Shown: positions 49,572 to 58,244 of the stretch, one piece after another
Layout of the letters: each line of letters starts with the position of its first letter
How positions within the stretch are numbered: position 1 is the first letter of the stretch
Source: Comamonadaceae bacterium ALPHA2B
GTDB lineage: Bacteria; Pseudomonadota; Gammaproteobacteria; Burkholderiales; Burkholderiaceae_C
Direction of reading: 5' to 3'
NCBI GenBank assembly: GCA_005503065.1
Contig: SCOE01000014.1
Coordinates: 1 to 64,000, forward strand
DNA length: 64,000 nt
Program-made: the position numbers and the translations under genes
The notes under the pieces: generated by a model
What the model saw: the letters and a program-made list of their open reading frames with translations, nothing else
Database searches by the model: none
What the model was told of the DNA's origin: nothing

Positions 49572-50492
49572 TCAGGAGCCCGGGTAGAAGGGCTTGCCGA
49601 TCGAGGCCGGCATGTTCACGCGGATGAAGGCCGGGTTGCGCGAGATCAGGGCCAGCACGACGATCGTGGCCAGGTACGGCATCATGGCCAGGAACTGGCT
49701 GGGCACCTCGACCCCCGCGCTCTGCAGGTGGAAACCCAGCTGCGTCACGCCGCCGAAGAGGTAGGCGCCCAGCAGCACCCGCACCGGCCGCCAGGTGGCG
49801 AAGGTGGTCAGCGCCAGCGCGATCCAGCCGCGGCCGGCCACCATGTTCTCGACCCACAGGCCCGTGTACACCACCGACAGGTAGGCACCTGCGAGCCCGC
49901 ACAATGCGCCGCCGGCCACCACGGCCAGCAGGCGGATGCGGCGCACCGGATAGCCCAGCGCATGGGCCGATTCGGGGGACTCGCCGACCGAGCGCAGCAC
50001 CAGTCCGGCACGGGTGCGGTACAGGAACCAGACCAGCGCGAAGGTCAGCACGACCGCGAAATACACCAGCGGGTGGTGCCGGAACAGCGCCGGTCCGACG
50101 AAGGGAATGTCGCCGAGCACGGGAATCGCGAAGCCCATGCCGCCCGGCGCCTTGGCCTGCACGTAGTTGATGCCCACGAAGGCCGAGAAGCCGACGCCGA
50201 AGAGCGACAGTGCCAGGCCGGTGGCGTACTGGTTGGTGTTGAGCCAGATCACCAGCACGCCGAAGACGGCCGCCAGTGCCGCGCCGGCGGCCATGCCGGC
50301 GAGGAAGCCGACCCACGGGTTGTGCGTGTGCACATAGCCCGCGAAGCCCGCGATGGCGGCGCACAGCATCATGCCCTCGGCGCCCAGGTTGACGATGCCG
50401 GCCTTCTCGTTGATGAGCAGGCCCAGGGCCGCGATCGCCAGCACCGTGCCGGCGCTGAGCATGGCGCCCAGGAGGAGTGCGTAGTTTTCCAT
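49572..50492 (-). CDS. Nucleoside ABC transporter permease (second subunit)
   Basis: A 306-residue inner-membrane permease with eight or so hydrophobic segments, of the BMP/ribose-type permease family. GLLINEKAGIVNLGAEGMM near 24-42 is the family loop, and ESAHALGYPVRRIRLLAVV near 180 is the coupling helix contacting the ATPase. ATG 50492 has an AGGAG site 9 bases upstream. It is 79 bases upstream of the region holding the BMP lipoprotein start and 89 bases after the first permease gene, the gap holding a hairpin repeat. Confidence 0.92.
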   Translation of the reverse strand: MENYALLLGAMLSAGTVLAIAALGLLINEKAGIVNLGAEGMMLCAAIAGFAGYVHTHNPWVGFLAGMAAGAALAAVFGVLVIWLNTNQYATGLALSLFGVGFSAFVGINYVQAKAPGGMGFAIPVLGDIPFVGPALFRHHPLVYFAVVLTFALVWFLYRTRAGLVLRSVGESPESAHALGYPVRRIRLLAVVAGGALCGLAGAYLSVVYTGLWVENMVAGRGWIALALTTFATWRPVRVLLGAYLFGGVTQLGFHLQSAGVEVPSQFLAMMPYLATIVVLALISRNPAFIRVNMPASIGKPFYPGS

Positions 50493-50504
50493 GTCAGGTC
50501 TCCT

Positions 50505-50577
50505 GCCGGGCCGCCCCAAGGGAGGCCTGCGCCCCCTTGGGGGGCAGCGAACACACGAAGTGATGAGCGTGGGGGTT
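50505..50577 (-). repeat. ACACGAAGTGA-type repeat with 9-bp stem, copy 2
   Basis: CCCCAAGGG (50514-50522) pairs perfectly with CCCTTGGGG (50534-50542), followed by GCAGCGAACACACGAAGTGATGAGCG split by G runs. It fills the gap between the two permease genes. A stable stem here could shield or attenuate the downstream message. Confidence 0.65.
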
Positions 50578-50581
50578 CATG

Positions 50582-51721
50582 TCAGGCCCCCTTTGCCTGG
50601 CTGGCGATTTCTGGTGTCGAGGCCTGGAGCGATGCCGTACCGGCAGCCGCGGAGACCGGCCGCGCATGGGCCTTCATGCGGATGCGGTACGCCACCAGCG
50701 TGTCGCAGGCCAGCAGCGTGAACAGCAGCAGGCCCTGGAACACCGCGGTGAGCGACTTCGGCAGCCCCAGGCGCGACTGGGCCAGCTCGCCGCCGATGTA
50801 GAACATGCTCATCAGGATGGCCGAGAAGACCATGCCCACCGGATGCAGCCGGCCCACGAAGGCCACGATGATGGCCGCGAAGCCGTAGCCCGCCGGCACG
50901 TACGGCGTGAGCTGCCCGATGGGGCCGGCCACTTCGAGCGCGCCGGCCAGGCCGGCCGCCGCGCCCGAGGTGAGCAGCGCGATCCACACCGCGCGCCGCG
51001 CCGAGAAGCCGGCATAGCGCGCCGCCGCCGGCGCCAGGCCGCCGACCTGCTGCGCGAAGCCCAGGCGCGTGCGGAAGAGGAAGACCCACAGCACCGCCAC
51101 GCCGACCAGCGCGATCGGCACGCCGATCGACACGCGCGAGCCCTTCATGAGCCGGGGCATCTGTGTCACGGCCTCGAAGGTCTTGGTCTGCGGGAAGTTG
51201 TAGCCCATGGGGTCTTTCCAGGGCCCGCCGACCAGCCACAGCAGCAGCAGCGTGGCCACGTAGACCAGCATCAGGCTGGTGAGGATCTCGTTGGCGTTGC
51301 ACACGTCGCGCAGCCAGGCCACGATGGCCGCCCACAGCATGCCGCCAAGGACGCCGGCCACGAGGATGGCCGGGATGATCCACGGCCCGGTCGCCTTGTC
51401 GGCCAGCAGCGCCACGCCGCCGGCGGCGATGGCACCGAGGACGAACTGGCCTTCGGCGCCGATGTTCCACACATTGGAGCGGAAACACACCGCCAGCCCC
51501 AGCGCGATGATCAGCAGGGGCGTCGCCTTCACCAGCAGCTCGCCGATGGCGTAGGGGCTCTTGATCGGCTCCCAGAAGAACACCTGCAGCCCGCGCACCG
51601 GGTCCTTGCCCAGGGCGGCGAAGAGCGCGATGCCGATCACCACCGTGATCGCCAGCGCCAGGATGGGGGAGCCGTAGCTCCAGAAACGCGACAGCTGCGG
51701 CCGCAGTTCAAGCTTGAGCAT
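50582..51721 (-). CDS. Nucleoside ABC transporter permease (first subunit)
   Basis: A 379-residue inner-membrane permease, the larger partner in BMP-type transporters. It has about nine or ten hydrophobic helices. The family loop is GLAVCFRSNVWNIGAEGQFVLG near 75-95, and YAGFSARRAVWIALLTSG near 230 is the coupling region. ATG 51721 lies inside the end of the ATPase gene (14-base overlap), so the two are translated together. The C-terminus after the last helix is a short Ala/Lys-rich tail. Confidence 0.92.
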   Translation of the reverse strand: MLKLELRPQLSRFWSYGSPILALAITVVIGIALFAALGKDPVRGLQVFFWEPIKSPYAIGELLVKATPLLIIALGLAVCFRSNVWNIGAEGQFVLGAIAAGGVALLADKATGPWIIPAILVAGVLGGMLWAAIVAWLRDVCNANEILTSLMLVYVATLLLLWLVGGPWKDPMGYNFPQTKTFEAVTQMPRLMKGSRVSIGVPIALVGVAVLWVFLFRTRLGFAQQVGGLAPAAARYAGFSARRAVWIALLTSGAAAGLAGALEVAGPIGQLTPYVPAGYGFAAIIVAFVGRLHPVGMVFSAILMSMFYIGGELAQSRLGLPKSLTAVFQGLLLFTLLACDTLVAYRIRMKAHARPVSAAAGTASLQASTPEIASQAKGA

Positions 51722-53261
51722 GGGCGCCCTCCTCCACGTTCTGCACCGGGCGTGCGGCGGCCGCGCCGTCCCACAGCCCGCTCATCCACTCGCCGATCTG
51801 CGGCACGGTGGCCGCAGCGCGATCGATCGAGGGTGACAGCCGCCCCTTGGCGATCACGTGCAGCCGGTCGCTGATCTCGAAGAGCTCGTCCAGCTCTTCG
51901 CTGACCACCAGCACCGCGCAGCCGGCGTCGCGCAGCGCCAGGATCTCGGCGCGGATCAGCGCCGCGGCACCGACGTCCACGCCCCAGGTCGGCTGCGAGA
52001 CGATGAAGAGCCTGGGGTTGGCGTCGATCTCGCGGCCGACGATGAACTTCTGCAGGTTGCCGCCCGACAGCGACTTGGCCGCGGCGTTGGGTCCGCCGGC
52101 CTTGACCTTGAAGCGCTCGATGATGGCGCGCGCCTGGCGCTCCATCTGGCCGGTGCGCAGCCACCCGCCCGCGCCCACCGCGTCGTCGCGCGTGAGCAGC
52201 AGGTTGTGCGCGAGGCCCAGCGTCGGCACGGCCCCGCGACCCAGCCGCTCCTCGGGCACGAAATGCAGTCCCAGCCGGCGCCGCGCGCGCGGCCGCAGGT
52301 GGCCGGCGGGCTGGCCGAAGACGTCGACCATGCCCGGCTCGGCCCGCACGTCCTCGCCCGACAGCGCGTAGAGCAGTTCCTTCTGGCCGTTGCCCGACAC
52401 GCCCGCCACGCCAACCACCTCGCCGCCGCGCACCTGCAGCGCGACCCCCTCGAGGTCGACGCCGAACTGGTCCTCGCGCGGCAGGCTCAGGCCGTTCACG
52501 TGCAGCGCGACGGCACCGATGTTCGACGGCCGGTGCTGCAGCGGCGGCGGCTCGGCGCCGATCATCAGGCGCGAGAGCGACTCGTTGGTCTCGTGCTGCG
52601 GGTTGCACACGCCCGTGACCTTGCCGCCCCGCAGCACCGTGCAGGCGGTGCACAGCTCGCGGATCTCGTGCAGCTTGTGGCTGATGTAGAGGATCGAGCA
52701 GCCCTGCGACGCCAGCTTCTTGAGCACGACGAAGAGCTTGAGCACGGCCTGCGGCGTGAGCACCGAGGTGGGCTCGTCGAGGATCAGCAGCTTGGGGTCG
52801 GTCAGCAGGGCGCGGATGATCTCGACGCGCTGCATCTCGCCCACCGACAGCGTGTGCACGGGCCGCTGGGGATCGATCTCCAGCCCGTACTCGCCGGCCT
52901 TGGCGACGATGCGGCGCGTGACCTCGGCGAGGCTGAGACTCTTGTCCAGCCCCAGCCACACGTTCTCGGCCACCGTGAGCGTGTCGAACAGGCTGAAGTG
53001 CTGGAACACCATGCTGATGCCCAGCGCCCGCGCCTCCTGCGGGTTGCGGATGTGCGCCGGCTGGCCGTTGAAGTCCACCGTGCCCTCGTCGGGCTTGACG
53101 GAGCCGTAGATGATCTTCATCAGCGTCGACTTGCCGGCGCCGTTCTCGCCGAGCACGGCGTGGGTTTCGCCCGGCTGCACCGTCAGCGATACGCCGCTGT
53201 TGGCCACCACGGAGGGGTAGCGCTTGGTGATGCCCGCGAGCTGGAGTCTGGGGGTGGACAT
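51708..53261 (-). CDS. Nucleoside ABC transporter ATP-binding protein (tandem NBD)
   Basis: A 517-residue ATPase with two nucleotide-binding domains, as in RbsA/MglA and NupO-type transporters. Domain 1 has Walker A GENGAGKST (38-46), the signature LSVGEMQRVEI and Walker B LLILDEPTSVL. Domain 2 has a degenerate Walker A (GVSGNGQKEL) but a good signature LSGGNLQKFIVGREI; unequal sites are normal in this family. It is the first gene of the BMP transporter set and overlaps the first permease. A family A hairpin separates it from the upstream nucleobase permease gene. Confidence 0.94.
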   Translation of the reverse strand: MSTPRLQLAGITKRYPSVVANSGVSLTVQPGETHAVLGENGAGKSTLMKIIYGSVKPDEGTVDFNGQPAHIRNPQEARALGISMVFQHFSLFDTLTVAENVWLGLDKSLSLAEVTRRIVAKAGEYGLEIDPQRPVHTLSVGEMQRVEIIRALLTDPKLLILDEPTSVLTPQAVLKLFVVLKKLASQGCSILYISHKLHEIRELCTACTVLRGGKVTGVCNPQHETNESLSRLMIGAEPPPLQHRPSNIGAVALHVNGLSLPREDQFGVDLEGVALQVRGGEVVGVAGVSGNGQKELLYALSGEDVRAEPGMVDVFGQPAGHLRPRARRRLGLHFVPEERLGRGAVPTLGLAHNLLLTRDDAVGAGGWLRTGQMERQARAIIERFKVKAGGPNAAAKSLSGGNLQKFIVGREIDANPRLFIVSQPTWGVDVGAAALIRAEILALRDAGCAVLVVSEELDELFEISDRLHVIAKGRLSPSIDRAAATVPQIGEWMSGLWDGAAAARPVQNVEEGAHAQA

Positions 53262-53309
53262 GGGTGGCCTTCGGTCGTCGCTCTGTTTATGTATGAAAAA
53301 CCCTCGAAA

Positions 53310-53349
53310 CGCCCGCGGGGCGGGCGCCGGCAGCTATGAAAACAATAGC
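53310..53349 (-). repeat. Intergenic hairpin repeat, family A, copy 6
   Basis: On the minus strand GCTATTGTTTTCATAGC is followed by a GGCGCCCGC-CCC-GCGGGCG stem, then GGGTTTTTC. This copy ends in a T run and is a good terminator candidate between the AzgA-type permease gene and the ABC operon. A second perfect 9-bp hairpin (53380-53399) overlaps the permease stop codon. Confidence 0.78.
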
Positions 53350-53397
53350 ATGCAAAGTTCCCGCATTGTCACCGCTGTCGAGCCGGCCGGGGCCGGC

Positions 53398-54699
53398 TCA
53401 ATGGCCTTCGATCCAGATGAACTTGAACAGGAAGATGCCCCCGATCACCCACACCATCCAGTGCACCTCGCGCGCCCGGCCGGTGAACAGCTTGAGCACC
53501 GCGTAGGTGATGAAGCCGAAGGCCAGCCCGTTGGCGATGGAGTAGGTGAAAGGCATGGCCAGCGCCGTCACGGCGGCGGGCACGACCTCGGTGGTCTCGT
53601 CCCAGTTCAGTTCTGTCAGTTCCCTCAGCATCAAACATGCCACGAAGAACAAAGCCGGCGCCGTCGCATAGGCCGGCACCACACCGGCCAGCGGCGCGAT
53701 GAAGAGGCAGGCCAGGAACAGCACCGACACCGTGAGCGCCGTGAGTCCCGTGCGGCCGCCGGCCTGCACGCCGGCGGCGCTCTCGACGTAGGCCGTGGTG
53801 CTCGATGTGCCCAGCAGCGAGCCGGCGAAGATGGCGGCCGAATCGGCCAGCAGCGACTTGTTGAGCCGGTCCATCTTGCCCGGCACCAGCAGGCCGGCCC
53901 GCTTGGCCACACCCATCAGCGTGCCGGTGGCGTCGAAGAGCTCGACGAGGAAGAACACGAGGATCACGTTGAGGATGCCGCCGGCCAGCGCAGCCTTGAT
54001 GTCCAGCTGCAGGAAGGTCGGCGCGATCGAGGGCGGCGCCGAGAAGATGCCGCGGTACTCGTTGCCCGCGACGAAGAAGCTCGCCAGCGTGACGGCCACG
54101 ATGCCGATGAGGATGGCGCCGGGCACCTTGAGCCGGTCCAGCACGACGATGAGGAAGAAGCCCAGCACCGCCAGCACCGCCTGCGGCGTGTGCAGGTCGC
54201 CCAGCGTCACGTAGGTGGCCTTCGAGGGCGCCACGATGCCCGCGCTCTTGAGCGCGATCAGCGCCAGGAAGAGCCCGATGCCCACCGTGATCGCGTAGCG
54301 CAGCGACAGCGGGATGCCGCGGATGATCAGCTCGCGCAGCCGGAACACCGTGACCAGCAGGAACAGGCAGCCGGACACGAACACCGCCCCGAGCGCCGCC
54401 TGCCAGGTGAAGCCCATGTGCAGCACCACCACGTAGGCGAAGTAGGCATTGAGTCCCATGCCCGGGGCCAGCGCGATCGGGTAGTTCGCGTACAGCGCCA
54501 TGATGGCCGTGCCCAGCGCCGCGATCAGGCAGGTGGCGACGAAGACCGATTCCTTGGGCATCCCCGCGTCGCCCAGGATCGAGGGGTTGACGAAGATGAT
54601 GTAGGCCATCGTGAGGAAGGTGGTGAGGCCGGCCACCACCTCGGTGCGCACGTTCGTGCCGTGTTCGCGCAGCTTGAAGATGCGCTCGGTCCAGTTCAT
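53398..54699 (-). CDS. NCS2/AzgA-family adenine/guanine/hypoxanthine permease
   Basis: A 433-residue proton-coupled nucleobase transporter with about 12-14 membrane segments. The N-terminal RTEVVAGLTTFLTMAYIIFVNP is a hallmark of the AzgA-like branch, along with ALAPGMGLNAYFAYVVV, GIPLSLRYAITVGIGLFLALI, ELFDATGTLMGVAKRAGL and GTSSTTAYVESAAGVQAGGRTGLTA. Relatives in E. coli import adenine or guanine/hypoxanthine. ATG 54699 follows an AGGAG site. The LysR gene lies 43 bases upstream on the same strand, and the ABC nucleoside transporter follows downstream. Confidence 0.94.
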   Translation of the reverse strand: MNWTERIFKLREHGTNVRTEVVAGLTTFLTMAYIIFVNPSILGDAGMPKESVFVATCLIAALGTAIMALYANYPIALAPGMGLNAYFAYVVVLHMGFTWQAALGAVFVSGCLFLLVTVFRLRELIIRGIPLSLRYAITVGIGLFLALIALKSAGIVAPSKATYVTLGDLHTPQAVLAVLGFFLIVVLDRLKVPGAILIGIVAVTLASFFVAGNEYRGIFSAPPSIAPTFLQLDIKAALAGGILNVILVFFLVELFDATGTLMGVAKRAGLLVPGKMDRLNKSLLADSAAIFAGSLLGTSSTTAYVESAAGVQAGGRTGLTALTVSVLFLACLFIAPLAGVVPAYATAPALFFVACLMLRELTELNWDETTEVVPAAVTALAMPFTYSIANGLAFGFITYAVLKLFTGRAREVHWMVWVIGGIFLFKFIWIEGH

Positions 54700-54742
54700 G
54701 GGTCGTGTCTCCTGTTGTTGTGTATTCGGGTGGCGCCGCCTC

Positions 54743-55684
54743 TCAGGACGACGGCGGCGGGCGCAGCGAGGCCGCCACGCCCTTGACCTGCTCGCGCAGC
54801 CACTGCGCCGCGCTCGACGAATGGGTGCGCTCGTGCCACAGCTGGTAATAGAGCAGCCGCGGCAGGGTGGCGGGGCAATCGAGGATCTGCAGCGGCAGCC
54901 GCTCGGCGAAGCGCTCGCAGAACTGCCGGCCCGTGGTGAGCACCAGCAGGCTCGATGCCACCATGTCCGGCATGAGGCCGAAGTGCGCGCAGCGTGCCGT
55001 GATGTTGCGCTGGCGCCCGATCGCATCGAGCATCTGGTCGATGATCCCGCGCGCACCGGGGTGCGTGGGCGTGGGCGCGATGTGCTCAGCCTCCAGCCAG
55101 GTGTCGAGCGTCCAGCCGCGCCGCACCGCGGGGTGCTCGGCGCTCACCATCGACACCACCTCGTCGCCGAACAGGCGCGACATGTGCAGATCCTCCGGCG
55201 GCTTGAGCCAGTTGCCAATGACCAGGTCGAGCTCGCCCTGCGCGAGATGCGCGTGGTAGTCGCCGTCCGAGGACAGCGGATGGATCTCGACGCGTGCCAT
55301 CGGCGCCAGCCGCTTGATCTGCGTGAGCACCATGGGCAGGAACAGGGGATCGAGGTAGTCGCTGGCCGCGATCCGGAAGGTGGTGCCCGCCGTCTGCGGA
55401 TCGAAGCCACGCGCGTCGGAGAACAGCATCTCGGCCGCGCGCAGGATGCTTGCGGCGGGCTCGATCATGCGCAGCCCGGCGTCGGTGGGCACCATGCCCG
55501 AGCCCGAACGCACCAGCAGCGGGTCGCCCGCCAGCTCGCGCAGCCGCTTGAGCGCCGCCGACACGGCCGGCTGGTACATGCCCAGGCGGATGGCGGCACG
55601 CGAAACGCTGCGGTCGGTCAGCACGGTGTGCAGCACCCGGATGAGATGAAGATCGATCTTGTCGAACAGCGCCTGGTCTCTCAT
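54743..55684 (-). CDS. LysR family transcriptional regulator
   Basis: A 313-residue LysR-type regulator. The helix-turn-helix is HTVLTDRSVSRAAIRLGMYQPAVSAALKRLREL, about 20-52, followed by the linker helix and a periplasmic-binding-fold effector domain (about 90-300; FRIAASDYLDPLFLPMVL, GELDLVIGNW). The SRAAIRLGMYQPAVS pattern and DPLLVRSGSGMVPT resemble the NodD/LinR-like branch. ATG 55684 is used; GTG 55690 is an alternative. It sits between xdhB and the nucleobase permease on one strand, so it is a candidate regulator of purine uptake and oxidation. No convincing operator was identified. Confidence 0.92.
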   Translation of the reverse strand: MRDQALFDKIDLHLIRVLHTVLTDRSVSRAAIRLGMYQPAVSAALKRLRELAGDPLLVRSGSGMVPTDAGLRMIEPAASILRAAEMLFSDARGFDPQTAGTTFRIAASDYLDPLFLPMVLTQIKRLAPMARVEIHPLSSDGDYHAHLAQGELDLVIGNWLKPPEDLHMSRLFGDEVVSMVSAEHPAVRRGWTLDTWLEAEHIAPTPTHPGARGIIDQMLDAIGRQRNITARCAHFGLMPDMVASSLLVLTTGRQFCERFAERLPLQILDCPATLPRLLYYQLWHERTHSSSAAQWLREQVKGVAASLRPPPSS

Positions 55685-55771
55685 GGCCACATCCGTTTCA
55701 TCGAGGGAAAGCGGGCGTGGTTATAGCGCGCGAAGCCGCGAGGCCCGCGCCACAGGCAGGGCAGGACATGC

Positions 55772-58225
55772 TCAGGCCGCGTTCTGGACGGCGGTGATCG
55801 CCGACAGGATCGCTTCGCTGGTCGCCGGCGCGCGCAGCGGCGGATCGACCCGGTGCCCGCCCACGGCCGACACCGCGTCGCGGATCGCGAACAGCACCGA
55901 GAAGGGCAGCAGCAGCGGCGGCTCGCCCACCGCCTTGCTGCGGTGGATGGAATCCTCGGCGTTCGGCCCGTCGAACAGGCGCACGTTGAACACCGGCGGG
56001 CAGTCGTTGGCGGTGGGAATCTTGTAGGTGCTCGGCGCGTGCGTCATGAGCTTGCCGCTCGCGGGATGCCACACGAGTTCCTCGGTGGTGAGCCAGCCCA
56101 TGCCCTGGATGAAGGCGCCCTCCACCTGGCCGATGTCCACGGCAGGGTTGAGCGAGCGGCCGGCGTCGTGCAGCACGTCGGCGCGCAGCAGCTTCCACTC
56201 GCCGGTGAGCGTGTCCACCACCACCTCGCTCACGGCGGCGCCGTACGCGAAGTAGTAGAAGGGGTGGCCCTGCATGGTCTGCGAATTCCAGTGCAGGCCA
56301 GGGGTGCTGTAGAAGCCGTCGGACCACAGCTGCACACGGTCGGTGTAGGCCTCGGCCACCACCGTGGCGAAGGCCAGCTCGCGGCCGGCCACCTGCAACT
56401 TGCCGTTGGCGAAGTGCACCTCGTCCGGCGTGCCGCCGTGCCGGCGCGCCGCGCATTCGGCCAGGCGCACGCGGATCTGGCGCGCCGCATCCTGCGCCGC
56501 CTTGCCGTTCAGGTCGGCGCCGGTGGACGCGGCGGTCGCCGAGGTGTTGGCCACCTTGGTGGTGTCGGTGGCGGTCGCCCGCACGCGCTCGAACTCCACG
56601 CCCAGCTCGTGCGCCACCACCTGCGCGACCTTGGTGTTCAGGCCCTGGCCCATCTCGGTGCCGCCGTGGTTCACGAGGATCGAGCCGTCGGTATAGACGT
56701 GCACCAGCGCGCCGGCCTGGTTGAAGTGCGGCACGTTGAAGCTGATGCCGAACTTGATGGGCGTCAGCGCCAGGCCGCGCTTGAGCACCGGGCTGCCGGC
56801 GTTGAATTGCGCGATCGCGGCCCGGCGCGCCTCGTAGCCGCTGCTGTCGGCCAGCTGGTCCACCAGTTCGTGGATGACGTTGTCGGTCACCGTCTGGCCG
56901 TAGGGCGTCACGTTGCGCTCGGTCGTGCCGTAGAAGTTGGCGCGGCGCACGGCCAGCGCGTCGCGTCCCAGCGCCCGCGCCACCGAGTCGAGGATGTACT
57001 CGACCGCGATCGCGCCCTGCGGCCCGCCGAAGCCGCGGAAGGCCGTGTTGCTCTGTGTGTTGGTGCGGCCCGAGAAGCCGTGCATCGACACCTCGGGCAG
57101 CCAGTAGGCGTTGTCGAAGTGGCACAGGGCCCGCGTCATCACCGGGCCGGAGAGGTCGGCCGAGTGGCCCGCGCGCGAGACCATCGTGATTTCGGCGCCC
57201 AGGAGGCGGCCTTCGTCGTCGTAGCCGACCTCGTACTCGTACCAGAAGCAGTGGCGGCGGCCGGTGATCATGAAGTCGTCGTCGCGGTCGGGCCGCAGCT
57301 TGACCGGCCGGCGCAGCTTGTTGGCGGCCACGGCGGCGATGCAGGCGAACAGGCCCGACTGCGATTCCTTGCCACCGAAGCCGCCCCCCATGCGGCGGCA
57401 CTCCACATGCACCTCGTTCGAGTGCAGGTGCAGCGCATGGGCGATCAGGTGCTGCATCTCGCTCGGATGCTGGGTGGAGCAATGCACATGCATCGTTCCG
57501 CCCTCCTTGGGGATGGCGTAGCTGATCTGCCCTTCCAGGTAGAACTGCTCCTGCCCGCCGACGTCGAGTTCGCCCTTCAGGCGGTGCGGCGCGCCGTCGA
57601 TGGCGGCACGCACCTCGATGCCCCGGGCGCTGCGCTTGAGGTGCATCGGCGGCACCACGTACTGGGCGCGCGCATGCGCCTGCTGGGGCGTGATCACCGG
57701 ATCGGCGGCCTCGACCTGCGCGGCCTCCTTGGCGCGGGCGGCGGCGCGACGCGCCTCGGTGCGGGTGCGGGCGATGACGGCGAAGAGCGGCTGGCCCAGG
57801 TAGCGGATCTCGCCGCCGGGCGCGCCGTCCTCCTGCGGGCCGACGGGGCACAGCAGCGGATCGTCGTGGACGATCGAGCCGCAGTCGTTCGCGCCCGGCA
57901 CGTCGGCCGCGGTGATGACGTCCACCACGCCGGGCATGGCGCGGATGGCGTCGAGGGCCAGGCCGGTGAGCCGGCCCGCGGCCACCGGCGAGAGGCCCAG
58001 CGCGCAGTGCAGCGTGCCCGCCAGCTCGGGCAGGTCGTCGGTGTAGGTGGCCTCGCCGGCGACGTGCAGCTGCGCGGATTCGTGCGGGCGGCTGATGCCC
58101 ACGCGCGCGCCCTGGGCGAGCGCCCGGGCCTCGGCGTCGGTGTCGATGCGCGCTGCCGTGTTGGCCAGGTAGTCGGCGAAGGCGTGCGCGGGTTGCAGCA
58201 GCGCAGGGTCGATCGGCTTGTTCAT
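55772..58225 (-). CDS. xdhB: Xanthine dehydrogenase, molybdopterin-binding subunit
   Basis: An 817-residue large subunit holding the molybdenum cofactor. It oxidises hypoxanthine to xanthine and xanthine to urate. GISRPHESAQLHVAGEATYTDD begins the fold; QEQFYLEGQ contains the conserved Gln/Glu block; GGGFGGKE near 315, AFRGFGGPQGAIAVE near 390, and GTEMGQGLNTKVAQVVA near 520 are cofactor-binding motifs; the catalytic base Glu is in KAVGEPPLLLPFSV near 770. ATG 58225 has an AAGGAG site. It follows xdhA by 19 bases. The maturation factor gene xdhC, commonly next, is not in this window; lysR follows instead. Confidence 0.95.
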   Translation of the reverse strand: MNKPIDPALLQPAHAFADYLANTAARIDTDAEARALAQGARVGISRPHESAQLHVAGEATYTDDLPELAGTLHCALGLSPVAAGRLTGLALDAIRAMPGVVDVITAADVPGANDCGSIVHDDPLLCPVGPQEDGAPGGEIRYLGQPLFAVIARTRTEARRAAARAKEAAQVEAADPVITPQQAHARAQYVVPPMHLKRSARGIEVRAAIDGAPHRLKGELDVGGQEQFYLEGQISYAIPKEGGTMHVHCSTQHPSEMQHLIAHALHLHSNEVHVECRRMGGGFGGKESQSGLFACIAAVAANKLRRPVKLRPDRDDDFMITGRRHCFWYEYEVGYDDEGRLLGAEITMVSRAGHSADLSGPVMTRALCHFDNAYWLPEVSMHGFSGRTNTQSNTAFRGFGGPQGAIAVEYILDSVARALGRDALAVRRANFYGTTERNVTPYGQTVTDNVIHELVDQLADSSGYEARRAAIAQFNAGSPVLKRGLALTPIKFGISFNVPHFNQAGALVHVYTDGSILVNHGGTEMGQGLNTKVAQVVAHELGVEFERVRATATDTTKVANTSATAASTGADLNGKAAQDAARQIRVRLAECAARRHGGTPDEVHFANGKLQVAGRELAFATVVAEAYTDRVQLWSDGFYSTPGLHWNSQTMQGHPFYYFAYGAAVSEVVVDTLTGEWKLLRADVLHDAGRSLNPAVDIGQVEGAFIQGMGWLTTEELVWHPASGKLMTHAPSTYKIPTANDCPPVFNVRLFDGPNAEDSIHRSKAVGEPPLLLPFSVLFAIRDAVSAVGGHRVDPPLRAPATSEAILSAITAVQNAA

Positions 58226-58244
58226 CGTGGCTCCTTGTGCGCGC

